Origin: Botryotinia globosa
Taxonomy: Eukaryota > Ascomycota > Leotiomycetes > Helotiales > Sclerotiniaceae
Length of the DNA stretch: 64,000 bases
NCBI GenBank assembly: GCA_014898425.1
Contig: RCSZ01000006.1
Coordinates: 2,418,001-2,482,000 of the forward strand
Reading direction: 5' to 3'
This document shows, piece by piece, positions 1-12,815 of this stretch. A program made the translations under genes and the position numbers. The notes beneath the pieces were generated by a model that worked only from the letters and a program-made list of their open reading frames with translations, was not told the origin of the DNA and did not search any database. The first letter of the stretch is position 1, and each line of letters opens with the position of its first letter.

Positions 1-383
1 GTTGGGGCTGGTACAAATGTCAAGGCTGCGTCTTATATCGAATGTACAGCTACAGGTTCTAAGCAGAAGGTATGGGGTGTTGGAGTTCACGAGGATGTTG
101 TTCAATCGTCTTTGATTGCTCTCCTGAGTGCAGCTTCAAACGTAAGTTCATCTCGCATCATTAATTGATTTAAAAATATCTAACACAATTACAGTTCATG
201 GCAAGCAGACCTACAACACCATTACTCCTCAAGGGCAAAAACGGTGTGAGCACCAGCCGTGACGTTAATTCTGATGACTCACAAAAAGAGAACCGCGGCC
301 TTGCAATTCCTAAACCTACCACCGCAGCAAAGAGTGGACCGGATGCAGTGAGTGTCTTGGAGGCTAAGGTCAATGAAGCGTAA
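1..383 (+). CDS. LEU4: 2-isopropylmalate synthase, C-terminal end (partial)
   Basis: Exons <1..141 and 195..383, with a 53-bp intron starting GTAAGT and ending ACAG. The 5' part lies before the window. The enzyme condenses acetyl-CoA with 2-ketoisovalerate in the first committed step of leucine synthesis. The visible residues belong to the C-terminal regulatory (LeuA dimer) domain that binds leucine: a stretch reading GTNVKAASYIEC, then VWGVGVHEDVVQSSLIALLS, which is the usual end of the fungal enzyme. After the intron comes a low-complexity tail of about 60 residues ending in TAA at 381-383. The catalytic barrel is not in the window. The assignment rests on family knowledge of this C-terminal pattern. 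The last exon is less conserved than the first. Confidence 0.85.
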
Positions 384-1325
384 ATTGTTTATTAGTTATT
401 TTTTCGTTGTTCTGGGGCTCTTTTAAAGCTGCTTTCGTAGTAAAAATGAGGGGTAGCTTTTAGCGCGCCTTCTTTTGGGTTCATGGAGGGGATATATCAT
501 CTGGAAAAGCGATCAAAAAGTGCATTTGAAATTTGAAAGGATAGGAAATTTGTAAACAAAGTGATGATTATCAAAAAAGAGACCTATCTCAATAGAAAAG
601 AAATCTTCCTATGATCTGCCTCTCTATTTACAAGAAAGTAGACATGTAGTGAGTGATCTTGATGCTCAAAGAATAAATAGAGCAAGTCACCGGTTGCTTG
701 GTGTATCATCAATTTCATTATTTATATCTAATTACCACTCACTGTATTTATATTGAATTGATGATTTCTTATCCACGTACGGAGATTTCCATGTGAGATT
801 GACCAAATCACGTGAATTGCCGATTAAAGACCTAAACGAACCAATTATACAACTCATGGCGGGGACACCGCTCCATTAATGATCAAGTATGAAATTTGAC
901 TTTGTTGACTTTGGACATCAATTTCTAAACAATCCAGAGACCATTTAAAAAATTCTCTCTATTGACAAGAACTATTGATTCTTTACATTCATTTACTCAA
1001 TAATACAAACAAGACCAAAGAGAGACTGTTAAACTCTTTCAAATTTTATAATCTTTCTTCTTTAGACAGTTCCAGTGACTACAGTTCTGGAGTCTAGGTA
1101 CCTATCTAGCAAAGAATCGGCCTTGTCAATATTACACCCAAGTCAACATCGCTTTCTTCAACAACCGCAAATTCCACCTGCGATCAACAACCCCCCCAGT
1201 TGAATCTCTTCAACCACCTTGTCGCACATCAAATAACCAGGCATATTGTAGAGAGATAGAAATACCTCCTCTGCAATAATACGAACATCTACAAATACCC
1301 TTCAAAACTCGGGAATATCGCAAAG
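384..1325. other. intergenic: LEU4 3' UTR and KAP95 promoter/5' UTR
   Basis: No open reading frame of note. A CACGTG-type motif (TCACGTGAA) lies near 808-816, about 510 bp before the KAP95 start. The last 200 bp before the start are C/A-rich, as in fungal 5' UTRs. I see no RNA gene. Confidence 0.5.
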
Positions 1326-4300
1326 ATGGACGTTGGTTCTGTCTTGCTCAATTCCTTGGCGGCAGGTCAGTACTTCCCCTCTATTCACCACATTTGTCTC
1401 AAAGGTGAACAGACCTTGAACTTTTATGGTATTAACTATCGACAGACAATGCTACTCGTATTGCTGCTGAACAACAGCTTACCCAAGCTGCTGAAGCCAA
1501 CTTTGTGAGTTCCCCCACACAGCCTTGACCGCACTGTCGATGAGCTTCCATGACATTCTTTTTACTGACTTTTTCTTCCGTCAATGTAGTCAGGATATCT
1601 TGTCACACTCGTAGAGCAGTTGGCAAATGAAGAATCACAGGGTTCCATTCGAGCTGCTGCTGGTATCGCCCTCAAGAACGCCTTCACAGCCCGCGAATAT
1701 GCTCTGCAACGAGAATTACAAGATAAATGGCTACAGGTCGACCCAGATACTAGGAAGCGTGTGAAGGACCTGACCCTTCAAGCATTATCCTCAAGCAACA
1801 ACCAAGCCGGTCAAACAGCTGCGCAAGTTATATCCTCGATAGCAACCATCGAACTGCCTAGAGATCAATGGCCAGAGCTTATGCCCGCCTTGGTGCGAAA
1901 TGTGGGAGAGGGTACCGATCATCTTAAGCAGGCTTCCTTGACTACTCTCGGATTCATTTGCGAGACTCAAGATGCGGAATTGAGACAGAGTCTCGTACAA
2001 CATTCCAATGCTATCTTAACAGCAGTCGTCCAAGGTGCCCGAAAGGAAGAAGCAAATTTGGAAGTACGACTAGCAGCCATCGATGCTCTTGGCAATTCAT
2101 TGGAGTTTGTGGATAGCAACTTCAAGAATGAAGGCGAGCGAAATTACATCATGCAGGTTATCTGCGAGGCCACACAAGCAACCGACTCTAGGATACAACA
2201 GGGAGCTTTTGGATGTTTGAACAGAATTATGTCATTGTATTATGACTTGATGCGCTTCTACATGGAGAAGGCTCTCTTCGGTCTCACAATCATGGGAATG
2301 AAAAGCGAAGAGGAAGATGTGGCCAAGCTTGCTGTTGAATTCTGGAGCACAGTTTGCGAAGAAGAAATCGCCATTGAAGATGACAATGCTCAGGTAAGAT
2401 ATTATCACAAAAGTCTAGTAAAGAGTGCTACTGACAAAACGAATAGGTCGAAGAGGTTTCTTTGATGCGTCCGTTCTACAATTTCAGCAAGGTTGCAACT
2501 AATGAGGTTGTACCTGTTCTCTTGATGCTTTTGACAAAGCAAGACGAGGATGCTGCTGATGATGAATACAACATCTCCCGTGCCGCATACCAGTGTTTAC
2601 AACTTTATGCCCAAGCTGTTGGCGGTTTGATCATCCAGCCAGTTTTGAGCTTCGTTGAACAAAAGCTTCGTGGAGAGGATTGGCATGATCGTGATGCTGC
2701 TGTCTCCGCCTTCGGTGCCATCATGGAAGGTCCGGATGAAAAGACACTCGAGCCAATTGTCAAGCAAGCACTTCCAGTCATCATCAGCATGATGGAGGAT
2801 AAGTCTATTCACGTCAAGGACTCGGCAGCTTATGCTCTTGGTCGTATCACTGAAGCTTGCTCAGAGGCTATCGATCCAACCAACCATTTACCAAAGCTAA
2901 TTGCATCCTTGTTCGAAGGTCTTATCAGCAGCCCTAAGATGGCAGGTTCATGCTGTTGGGCATTGATGAACCTGGCTGAACGCTTCTCCGGAGATATTGG
3001 ATGCCAGGAGAACCCTATCTCTCCTCACTTCAATGAGAGTATCTCCAGACTTCTTCAAGTTACTGAGAGAACCGACGCCGACAACGCTCTGAGAACCGCT
3101 GCATATGAAGTTCTTAACACCTTCGTTATGAATGCTGCAAACGACAGTCTTCCATCCGTTGGTCAACTCTCCGAGGTCATCATCAAGAGATTGGAAAACA
3201 CTCTTCCTCTTCAATCTCAAGTAGTCAGTGTTGAAGACAGAATCACTCTCGAGGAGATGCAAGTCAGCTTGTGCACTGTCTTGTTGGCTATTATTCAACG
3301 TCTCGAGAAGGAAGTCACTCCTCAGGCCGATAGAATCATGACTGTCTTGCTTCAAATCCTCACCGCAGCCACACCTAAATCGATTGTGCCTGATGCGGTT
3401 TTCGCCACTGTCAGCAGTTTGGCCAATGCACTCGAAGAAGGTTTCGCCAATTACATGGAACACTTTGCTCCCTTCCTTTACAATGCTCTCGGTAACCAGG
3501 AAGAGCCAAGTTTGTGCTCCATGGCTATTGGTCTCGTCAGTGATATCACTCGCTCCATGGGCCCACCATGCCAACCATATTGTGACGCATTTATGAACTA
3601 TTTATTAAGCAACTTAAGGGTATGTTTTGAAGAATCAAAAATCTTGCCTCTCGTAGATTGGCGTCCATCCCCCAATCATCCCACTGCAGTAGCAAATCTA
3701 ACAAACAAACAGAGTACAGCACTCGCCAACCAATTCAAGCCTGCAATCCTTCAATGTTTTGGAGATATCGCAGGTGCCATTGGCGGTCACTTTGAAACAT
3801 ACTTGTCCGTTGTTGCTCAAGTTCTTCAACAGGCTGCCAATGTCCAAGCTAGTCCCGATGGAACATATGAGATGTTCGATTATGTTATCTCGTTGAGAGA
3901 AGGTATCATGGATGCTTGGGGTGGCATCATTGGTGCTATGAAGATGGATAACAAGAGTAAGTTATAGAATCCACACTATGAAATAGCTTAATTAATACCA
4001 TGTAGATGACCAGCTACGCCCTTACGTTGAATCAATTTTTGGCCTTCTCAATACCATTTGGGTCGATCAACACCGAAGTGATGCTCTTATGAGATCAGCT
4101 ATGGGTGTCATTGGGTATGTGCTTAAAATTGCGTTTACTTCATTTAACTCACGTGTACTAACGAACTTAGTGATCTTGCCGATGCTTTCCCTAATGGAGA
4201 ATATGCCTCGTATTACCGTGCTGACTGGGTCATGTCAATGATCAAGGAGACCAAGTCAAACAGAGAGTTCCAAACCAGAACCATCGATACCGCACGTTGG

Positions 4301-4357
4301 GCTCGTGAGCAAGTTAAGCGCCAAACAGGTGGTAGCTCAGGGACCATTCAAACTTGA
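1326..4357 (+). CDS. KAP95: importin subunit beta-1 (karyopherin beta, Kap95)
   Basis: Seven exons: 1326..1365, 1446..1504, 1590..2393, 2447..3619, 3713..3956, 4006..4114 and 4171..4357. All junctions are GT-AG and in frame, giving 871 residues, close to the roughly 860 usual for the family. Importin beta carries cargo bound to importin alpha through nuclear pores and releases it on binding Ran-GTP. The protein is a run of HEAT repeats. Recognisable stretches are the N-terminal SGYLVTLVEQLANEE and RAAAGIALKNA, the central DRDAAVSAFGAIMEGPDE, and SAAYALGRITE. The acidic segment DEDAADDEYN matches the acidic loop of the family. The C-terminus is WAREQVKRQTGG. The start was chosen because the first two short exons encode a typical importin N-terminus (MDVGSVLLNSLAADNATR). 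Nothing is odd in the gene, which is constitutive in other fungi. Confidence 0.95.
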
Positions 4358-7300
4358 TCGAATCTCTAAACGATCAAACGCGTCCTTTTACAACTTTTAA
4401 TGTCCGTTCTTAGGGCCGGCGCATGAATTTTTGATAGAGCTCAACGAATTTGTTCCTCACTCTTTTTTTATGATTTTTCTTTTTTTTTGCAACGTGTGGT
4501 CATTACAGAGGGGTATTGTCCTCGGCCTACGTCGATCTGTTTGTTCCATCATATTTTTTACATTGCGTCGAATCCACAGAACCTGTCTGTCCATTCGTTC
4601 GTCCATCAATCATCGAATGGTTCCTCTGCCATAGTCTCACTTACCTATAACGATGACGGAAACCCATATCACTCGATATGATAAATGAGGAGCCTTTGAT
4701 TTGCACACCCCATCTGTTCAGCACCAACATCACCACCACAGCACTATCAACACATTACTCTGTACAAATAGATTCACTTATTCCTAACAGAATAACTTTG
4801 TCCCCTTATCTCGCGCCAATACCCTTTACACCATCACGTTTCTGTCGCGCCTTTTCTGCTGGTTTTGAGCGAAGAATGCATGCCGGGGTTTTGATTTATT
4901 TCTAAGGTTTCTGATGGATGACGATATTGACGATGGAACGGATGATAAGAAGAAGTATGATGTGCATGGGATGGATCAATTGCTTTCGCCGAAAAATCTT
5001 GTATTGTGGGTAGGAGGATGGGCGGTTGGATTGTTGGGTAATGGACATGGGTGGATGCCGGACGCAATTAATGAACGTGACGGCTGGGTGGGGAGTGGAA
5101 GGATGGAGGAGTTTATAACATGTAAAGCTCTGGCAATGATCGACCGATTTGGGTCCTTTGTCTTAGCGGTGAACTTTTGACCATCATCATAAGAGCAAAT
5201 GCAGAAGGCATGCCCGGGGTTGGGTACATGGGATGGTGGAGGAAGAGATGGGAATCAAGTGATTCGAACAATGGCTATATCGTCAGTAAGTTGGGTTGGT
5301 TTTATTGACAACTCGTAACTGAAAGAAATAGATAGATAGATACCTAGGTCAGAAAGGCGAAGTCGCCGACTTGACATGAATGGATTTGTCTGCCATAATT
5401 TTATAGTGAATTGAATTGTGATTGTGATGTTGCATTGTGTTACGTGATTTTGGTTCATATGAGTTGCGCATGAGAAGCCCTTCAGTGTGAGAGGTTATAG
5501 TGATCGACGTGTATTCGAAAGTGGAATTGTGAACGGAAGCACTTGTGCTAGTATTGAAACGAGGGAGATGATCTCTGAGGCGGTGGCTTCAAGAACAAAG
5601 AAGCAGTAAAGATATGAGACTTGTTATATAAATGGATTCTCTACCACCCCATTCCTGACACTCAATCCGCAATCTTTAAGACATTTCCTTGCGAAGCCAA
5701 TCAATGAGAAATATCACATCCAGTCTTGCTTCTTCTGCTAGCCTTGTCTCGCTTTTGCAACTTTTGGCAACTTTGCTTGGGTTTCGAATGGTCAGTTTTG
5801 ATAGGGGAAGGTAGAGCGGGATGCTTGGTGGCTCTCCTTGAGTCGGAGCGTTGAATTAACATTCTTAGGGTACAAGGGGCAAGTTAGACAGGCGTTAGAT
5901 GACTGGTAGATACACGAGAAAGCAGTGCATGTGTTGTTAGTTTAATGTCGAGATTAGGTTGCATAGCAGGATTCAAATGTAATTTGTGGAGACCAAGACG
6001 ATAGTTATGTTGGTGGTGATGGAGGAATCTGAGAAGAGCCTGGGAGAATTCAAGACTTATCAATGCCACAGAGACATAAACTGATACTGATATTACTCCC
6101 AATGCGTCTGTGAGCTCTGTGCACTCAGATTTACCTCCTAGAGGTTTACCCATCATCAGGGTCAGGAATACGATCTTGCTAGGATACCCAGGAAAACTTC
6201 AACATAACGGGCATGAGGTCAATGCAGCTGAAGATATGCGGGACCTGGTCTCGGGAATCTAGAAATGTAAGTGGGATATCGGGATTGTAAAAGTGCAGGA
6301 ACTGAAAACTTGCAGTTGAATGTTGCATCTGGGCCCGAGACTAGCAAGACTTAGAACTCGGCCGTAGAATTCGAAGCTATGGGTTGGGAAAGTCATATTA
6401 GTGGTGGAATGATTTTGAAATTGACAGATCTGGATACAACTGCGCTGTGATTGGAGTCTCGTTATGTACACCCATCGCCTGCAAGCATGGCTTCGTAAGA
6501 GCCAGTCCAGCAAAAATGTCAGGGTCGAGGGCTAATGCTGATGTTTTTGACCTGTTGAGGAATCACGAAAGCATGTCGATTCTTCGTGGCGAAACCTTTT
6601 ATAATACTAAAGCCCGCAGTTCTATTATCTCTCGCTTGTACCAAACAGATTGGAGAAAAATGAAGCTCATCGACGACCGCTGTGTGTCACGGTTGCTGAT
6701 CATAGATACATCTACGGAAGAAAATGACATCGTCTGTTTCGCGGAAGTTAGGCCAAGGAAGATGATCGCAATATATTTGGCCCTTCTTTTCTTGAAGTTT
6801 TCTGGTGAAAAGAATCGACAATGCGAGTTGTTCTTTGAGGTTGGTAGCTCAGAATGCATGAGGCAATTCACGGGTTTGATCACTAACAGAGTAGTGGGGT
6901 TGCAGCTGCGGAAGAGACTTGGGCAGATGTGATGGGTAAGACACTGTATGCGTTCAAGCGCAAGGATGTCATTTGTTTCACCGAGTGAATTAGGGTTTAT
7001 TGATATTTGGGACCTGAGATAGACGACGGACTGGACCAGTTGGTCATGATAGGAGCTGGAAATATCTTCGCGTACCTCTGTCGCCAAGTCTCGGTAGGAA
7101 GTTTGGAAACAAGTCTTGGTAGGAGGTTTGGAAAGGTCTCGCTATTCTCTGGTCTGAGTCTATAGATTTGATTTGGTTCTTATAAAAAGCGGCATATATG
7201 CTGTAATGTGACGGGGAAAATATGAGTACCGGACCGTAGACGAAAAGAAAAGAGACAAATATCAGCGATGGCTTTGCTCAGAAATCTAGCCAATGAGTCA

Positions 7301-10300
7301 TGGAAATAGATGTGCCCGAAATTGGCGCTCCAAAATGGCGGTGTAATTATTTAAAGCAAGGTCAAAGTAGCCAGAGGAGATCATGTTAGCCGTCACAATT
7401 AGCGTATTGTTCGAAATCATCTTTTGCGTAGTGGTCTCCATCTCGCATGGAAGGCATGTACGACGGCTGTGTTTCCACGGCGAGCAGAATCTGAATAATA
7501 TAGAAAGGCATTGAAAATACCCCTCCTAATCTTCGAGTTGCGTGCAAAAAGTGAAGTCGGCCTCCAGCATATTTGATCCTGATGAGGAGGGCGATGAGGA
7601 GCATTCTTGGATTTCTTGTTTTGCCAGAATGCTCACAAACACTATAATGGTAGCACTAGGGGACTGGCTCGAGGTTCTGAGAGGGCTTAAAATGATGGTA
7701 TAGGTCTAGCAGGTGCTTCAAAAAAACGGGAAAGATTGCTTGTGGATGAATGTTAGAAGTCTAGGGAGGAGGAGGAGAGAGTTTGAGAAAGCATGTGTAT
7801 GTAACGTATGCAAAGCAGCCTGTATATCTTTATTCTCTTCGTCTTAACGAGAGAAAATCCAAATTCCTCTTTTTCTGAATTAGAGGAGTAGGAAATATCG
7901 TCCTGTAGTCTCATTCGAGACACTCTGAATAACATATAGTTGATTCCTTATTTTGTTACTGTGGTCAGGTCTTTGTGACTTCCAAGTGTCAAGAATACAG
8001 TCTTACATCATAAAATGACGTCTTCAAAGCTGGTTAACAATTCACATATACATATTTCATACATAAAGAAAGTATAGAAGGAATCTCAATTGTATGCATC
8101 TCATGGGTGATAGGTGATATATTGTATAATAATGGCCTTGTTACAAGCTCAGGCTGTGTCCAATAGCTAAAATCTTCGGATGGCCTTATTTCGAGACATC
8201 TCAATATTGGAAAGGTATACTATAGGGTTGAGGCTATCATCAACCTTATACAGTGTATAAATATGAATCGGGGCAGATTAGCGATAAATTACTACGCTAG
8301 ACTTCAATTTGACACTTCCTTTGACATTAGTTGTTCACTTGGAGAAAAATACAACTGTGTATACCGTTTGAGACAGACAAGGTGATGACCTGTGGATTTT
8401 TACTTTAGCTAAGAGCTTCAAGAATACCATTTTATCAAATAAAGACCTGAGGATGCATGGTATGGAGTATGATTCTAGGTATGACAGTAATACCAATACT
8501 AAGAACCAGGAGAAGGCACAAAGCTTTCCACTTCTCCGAGACAGCCTCCATGGTCACCCGCTCATAGTAGGCATTGTTGAAGTGCCTGAGGAAAGAGAGC
8601 ACCACAGAAGGGACAGATTCGCGGCCTATCGTTTCCTCCATCGTTAAGACCTCGTTGTCGATGGTTGATTTGTGGTTGAAAGTCGAGGAAGCTGTGTAGA
8701 AAAGGGTGCTGTCCCAATAATTTAGTCGCAAGACGATCAAAGCTCATAAACTGTCTGACGCAGGTGAATTTTGTTCTAGATGAACATATTTTTTGTTAGA
8801 ATGAATTATTGAACATGCTGAGCTCAATTTGTATCCGGAAACACCATCCACCCCCTCGAAAGACATATTCACTGAGATTTCTTCATTCCGATTCACTCTA
8901 TTATGATTGTCGTCTGTAAGGCTAAGTAAAGCCCCTCTTGGGTCTCTTTTACCAGCCCACTCACTTCATAATGAATTTGTACTGACCTTTTTGTGCAAGG
9001 TGCTGGGATAGTAACATCGTATTGCGAGCGGATTATCAAGAATCTTGCACACAGTGCAGATATTTCTATACAGGTTGCTCGTCGATTTAATCCTTTCGAC
9101 TTCTCAAACGCCATATCTGAGAATCGCTATTTCGGTCATCCAGCGACTGTATGAGCTCGGAACTATATTCAGATACAGTTGGGAGTGAGCTGGTGTAAGA
9201 AAATAAGGGCAATAGAACAATACTGCTCCAACACCTTCGCAAACCAAAGCAGAAAACAGAAGCGAAGCTCAATTGAACCAAGCAGTGCTTGAAGCCTGTC
9301 GTTCCCAGCTAGTCATATATGGAGAGATTCTACCATTATGAATCTCAAAAATACTACTCTGGTCTCTGGATCGCAAAACCAAAACCCCTTCATGTTTATT
9401 TTAGACAAGCGAATATGTTCATTGTCATTGCCACAAAAAAAATCCCCTTTATTTTTAGTGAGATTTTAAAAATTCGAGTCTGTATTTAGCACAGAGCACA
9501 AAACATACATAACATAATGAAACATCGAAACAAGACAGTGTAACAACAGGTACGCATACATTTACCATGGATCATCTAGTCTAGTCTAGCCCAGCATATA
9601 TTCAAGAAGATCCCCAAGGACTAGGCTAAGCTATTCAAACTCTAGTTCTATGTTTGAAAGACGAGCATAACGGTGATAAAGTAGAAGGAGTTCCTCGGAT
9701 GCTTAGAAGCTGGTAGAAATTAGTTTCTTCAGCCTTGATGCCACGAGATCAAAGGGGAATCATCGACTTGGTTGACTACACTAGTCAGTTTAGCGAAACA
9801 TAAATAGCCAATAACAACCATTATAAAGCCACATTTAAGGGAGGGTTCAGAGCTAAAAAGAAACGATTCCAATCACAAATATGAGCGTATTAATGCTCGC
9901 GAAACTGATCATAAAATATATCGATCCAATGCCAGGCACATCATATATAGCCGACAACCAAGATATCTCCATGGTTTGAACTCGCAAATACATATCAATG
10001 AATTTTTTAGGTGATCTAGGTATATACCTAGGCTGCATCTAGTCTCGAATTCCCATAAAGTTTATGGGAAGTCTTTCGATTCGTGTCGATAAATGTTGCA
10101 AGCTTTCTACATTTTTTTTACCCTCACTTCGGCTTTTGAGCGAGATCATAAGTTTGTCTCGAGGTTGATGTATATGGATTCCTTCTTTATTTAGCTAGCT
10201 ACCTATCTATATCCTCGATGTACGTTGTGCAATTGAGTGAAGAGTCAGGCCAGATTAGACTATTCGGGCTGGCAGGCGCAAGGTGGGGAGATGAGGTGAA

Positions 10301-11608
10301 AGTAAAGGAGTCGTACCACCCAATCGAACTTCTTCCTGGTTTCTCGTATCCTCACAAGAATAAGATTTCTGCCACAAGCAAGTATGACTTTTTATGAGCT
10401 AGCTTTCTAGACAGATCTTTGCTGGCAAAGATAACATAGGCACTTGGGAAAGATGATTGTGGAACTGGTATGTGTTGATTTTTTTAATGGAACTTTCATC
10501 TGTTCATCCAATAAATGTTGTTGAAATGTGACACAAACACGCCAGACAAGCCTGGACCCAAACTCAAAATTCCAAACTTCAAACCTCAATTCACCGAGGC
10601 CCTTCAGGAGATACCCCGAGCTCTATAATAAAAAAGCGTTGCAAGAAAGATAGTCTAGAAACTGGCGCTGTTACTTGCCACCGTTTTGCTATTCCATTAC
10701 CATCAATACCACTCACCGATGCTCCCAAATACAGCCTTCATGTGCTCCTCTACTTCACACACCTAACCTAGGACAACTGAACGAGCAGCGTGAACACATC
10801 AAAGAAAACTGAATTTAACTATTCATAGCATCTTTTATGAAAGGCAACATTGATTGATGATATGGGATATAAAGTCCAGGGAAGTGGGAATAGAGTGTGA
10901 ACGAGATGAGTTGAAAGGCGTCACTGAAATTAGGTTCTTTGGGTAAGGACACGTTAAACATCTTGTGTCATGAAGCGAGCTATGTTTAAAAATGGAAATC
11001 AATGGACAGAGTAATTGAGAGAAACACAATATCCAGGGAACTCTGGGACCGTTTGTTGGGGAATGTCTTAATGTGGTAGTGAGCATATTGTATGTTTCGG
11101 ATCGGAAAGACTGGAATCGAGCTTTGCGTGGAGATTCTGGTATCTAGCAATAGGGGAAGAAAGTAGTTAGAGGATAGTGACTGTTAGACACAAGAGAAAT
11201 AAAAGGGAAACAAGAAAACCACAATCAAGAATCCCTCAAATCGAAGCATTTCCGATGGAATTGGTAGTATTATAAAAATGCTAGGTCTTTCGTAGGCCCA
11301 GAAAACCAAATGACTCCATTTGTCCGTAAAAGAATCTCCCAAGCTCTAAAACTTGGCAGAATGCGAATACATATGCATCACAAATATCGCACCGCATTGC
11401 ACTAAGTTGGATATCCTTCCCAACCATCGTTGTTTGTACCAGTCTTGTCATTGTAAATGCTATTGATCAAGATCACGCAGAAAGCCCATTTTGCTCATCC
11501 ATGCTTGATTGAAAAATCTCCCCGAAACTTTCGAAGATTATTCGTTCATTTCGTTAACAACAACCCAATTTCCCTTCCATTGCACCGCGACAACCATGAA
11601 CAAAACAT
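4358..11608. other. 7.2-kb region without a recognisable gene
   Basis: Base composition is like the gene islands and the region is not RIP-like. The longest open frames are two overlapping ones on opposite strands, 6447..6932 (+, 161 residues) and 6599..7087 (-, 162 residues). There are also frames at 8435..8740 (-, 101 residues, hydrophobic near its C-terminus), 5884..6156 (-) and 7386..7604 (-). None shows a motif or family pattern I know, and opposite-strand overlap argues for chance. The first few hundred bases are KAP95 3' UTR and the last few hundred are RPL24 3' UTR. A short frame at 5704..5814 (+) encodes a 36-residue hydrophobic peptide behind a TATATAAA box near 5624-5633. I do not call it a gene. 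Confidence 0.4.
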
Positions 11609-12365
11609 TTAACGGCTAGTGTTCATTGGCTTTGGTGCCTTACCCTTGGAACCTTGCTTGCTGACTTTCGATTGGGTAGAGACATTGGTCTTTGCCTTTG
11701 TGGCCTTCTTGGCGGCTTGCTCTGCGGCACGCTTCTCCTTAGCGGCCTTGATGGCGGACTCACGAGCAGCGGATCTGGCTTCTGGTCTCTGGTTTCTTCG
11801 CTCCTTGATGACATCGAGGGAAGCACCGACAATGGCTCTTTGGGACTTGACGGTCTTGCGGGAACGCTTCTTGGCGACTTCCTATATGATGAAAACTGCA
11901 TCAGTATTTTTGTTTCTCCGAACATCCCATGATGTCATTTATTCCATCTCGATATGCATCAAGCCGCGGAGTAGATTGTAATATCGTACCTCAGAGATAC
12001 CCTTCTTGTGTTGTCTTCTGAAGAGGACGGTCCATGCAATTCGGCGAGGGTTCTTGCGTTGCAAGAACAAAGATTCGGATTTACCGTTTTGGAAACGGAA
12101 GATCTTGGAGTCTCCACGGATGTAGAGCTTGCCCTATACAGTTCCAAAAGTAATTAGCATTGAATTCTTCGATACGCAATGCTTATGCGCCTTTGATATA
12201 ATTCCCAAATCTGCACAGTCGTGGTCCAACAATTTGCCTTCCTCCCCTTTCAATCCAGTCATCCATTTGTCGACGACCACAATCCATAATCATTCAAAAG
12301 GGCAACACTCGTACCTTTCCAGGGTAGATCTTGGCTCCGGAGAAGGAATCTTCGTAAGTACGCAT
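11609..12365 (-). CDS. RPL24: 60S ribosomal protein eL24
   Basis: Exons, high to low coordinate: 12315..12365, 11990..12133 and 11609..11881, giving 155 residues, the usual length. The N-terminus reads [17 protein letters not shown], followed by [19 protein letters not shown] and the basic segment [18 protein letters not shown]. This is the eL24 fold that bridges the large and small subunits. A Lys/Ala-rich C-terminal helix follows ([18 protein letters not shown]), ending in TAA at 11609-11611. The first intron interrupts just after the conserved PGK, as is common in fungal ribosomal protein genes. It is divergently transcribed from TRM44 across about 450 bp that probably hold both promoters. 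Confidence 0.96.
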
Positions 12366-12815
12366 GATGTCGACGGTTTGGCGTGGTTGTCGTGTGTTTG
12401 CTGTTTCCTGCGGAGTCGTGGGCAGGAAATTCAATAAGATCGCAAAATACCGAATTCGTTAGACTCTTAATTTTTTGGTTTGCGATTTGCGTGCGAGCGC
12501 TAAGATCTCGCTAATTTGGCCCTAGTGAAATTGCTCTGAGCCTTGTCCGCAGCCTCGACATTGTTGTCAGCCTTGATTTTTGAAGACGTTCATCTTGACT
12601 TCATGCAAATTCAAGCCAATTTTAGGATAAACTATGAGGACTCTTGCAATTTCGTATCTTCCATTAAAGTGTTCTGTCCACTACATAAAGGTATAGCAAC
12701 CCGAAACTCAATATACTAATATCACGTGATCTACCTCAATCATCCACATCCTCGCGCTATCAAGAAGGGCCAACCTTTCCGTTCATAATTTACAAGTCCA
12801 TCATCAACGGCGACC
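12366..12815. promoter_or_regulatory. divergent promoter region, RPL24 / TRM44
   Basis: Short spacer between two divergent starts. It contains a CACGTG motif within ATCACGTGAT at about 12721-12730, 85-95 bp before the TRM44 start. No other structure was noticed. The assignment as a shared promoter is inferred from position. Confidence 0.5.

Noticed and set aside
2948..3574. 208-residue minus-strand ORF
   Set aside because: Shadow of the conserved KAP95 exon on the other strand.
6447..7087. Overlapping 161- and 162-residue ORFs on opposite strands
   Set aside because: Both cannot easily be genes. Neither has a recognisable motif, splice structure or promoter, so they are best seen as chance.
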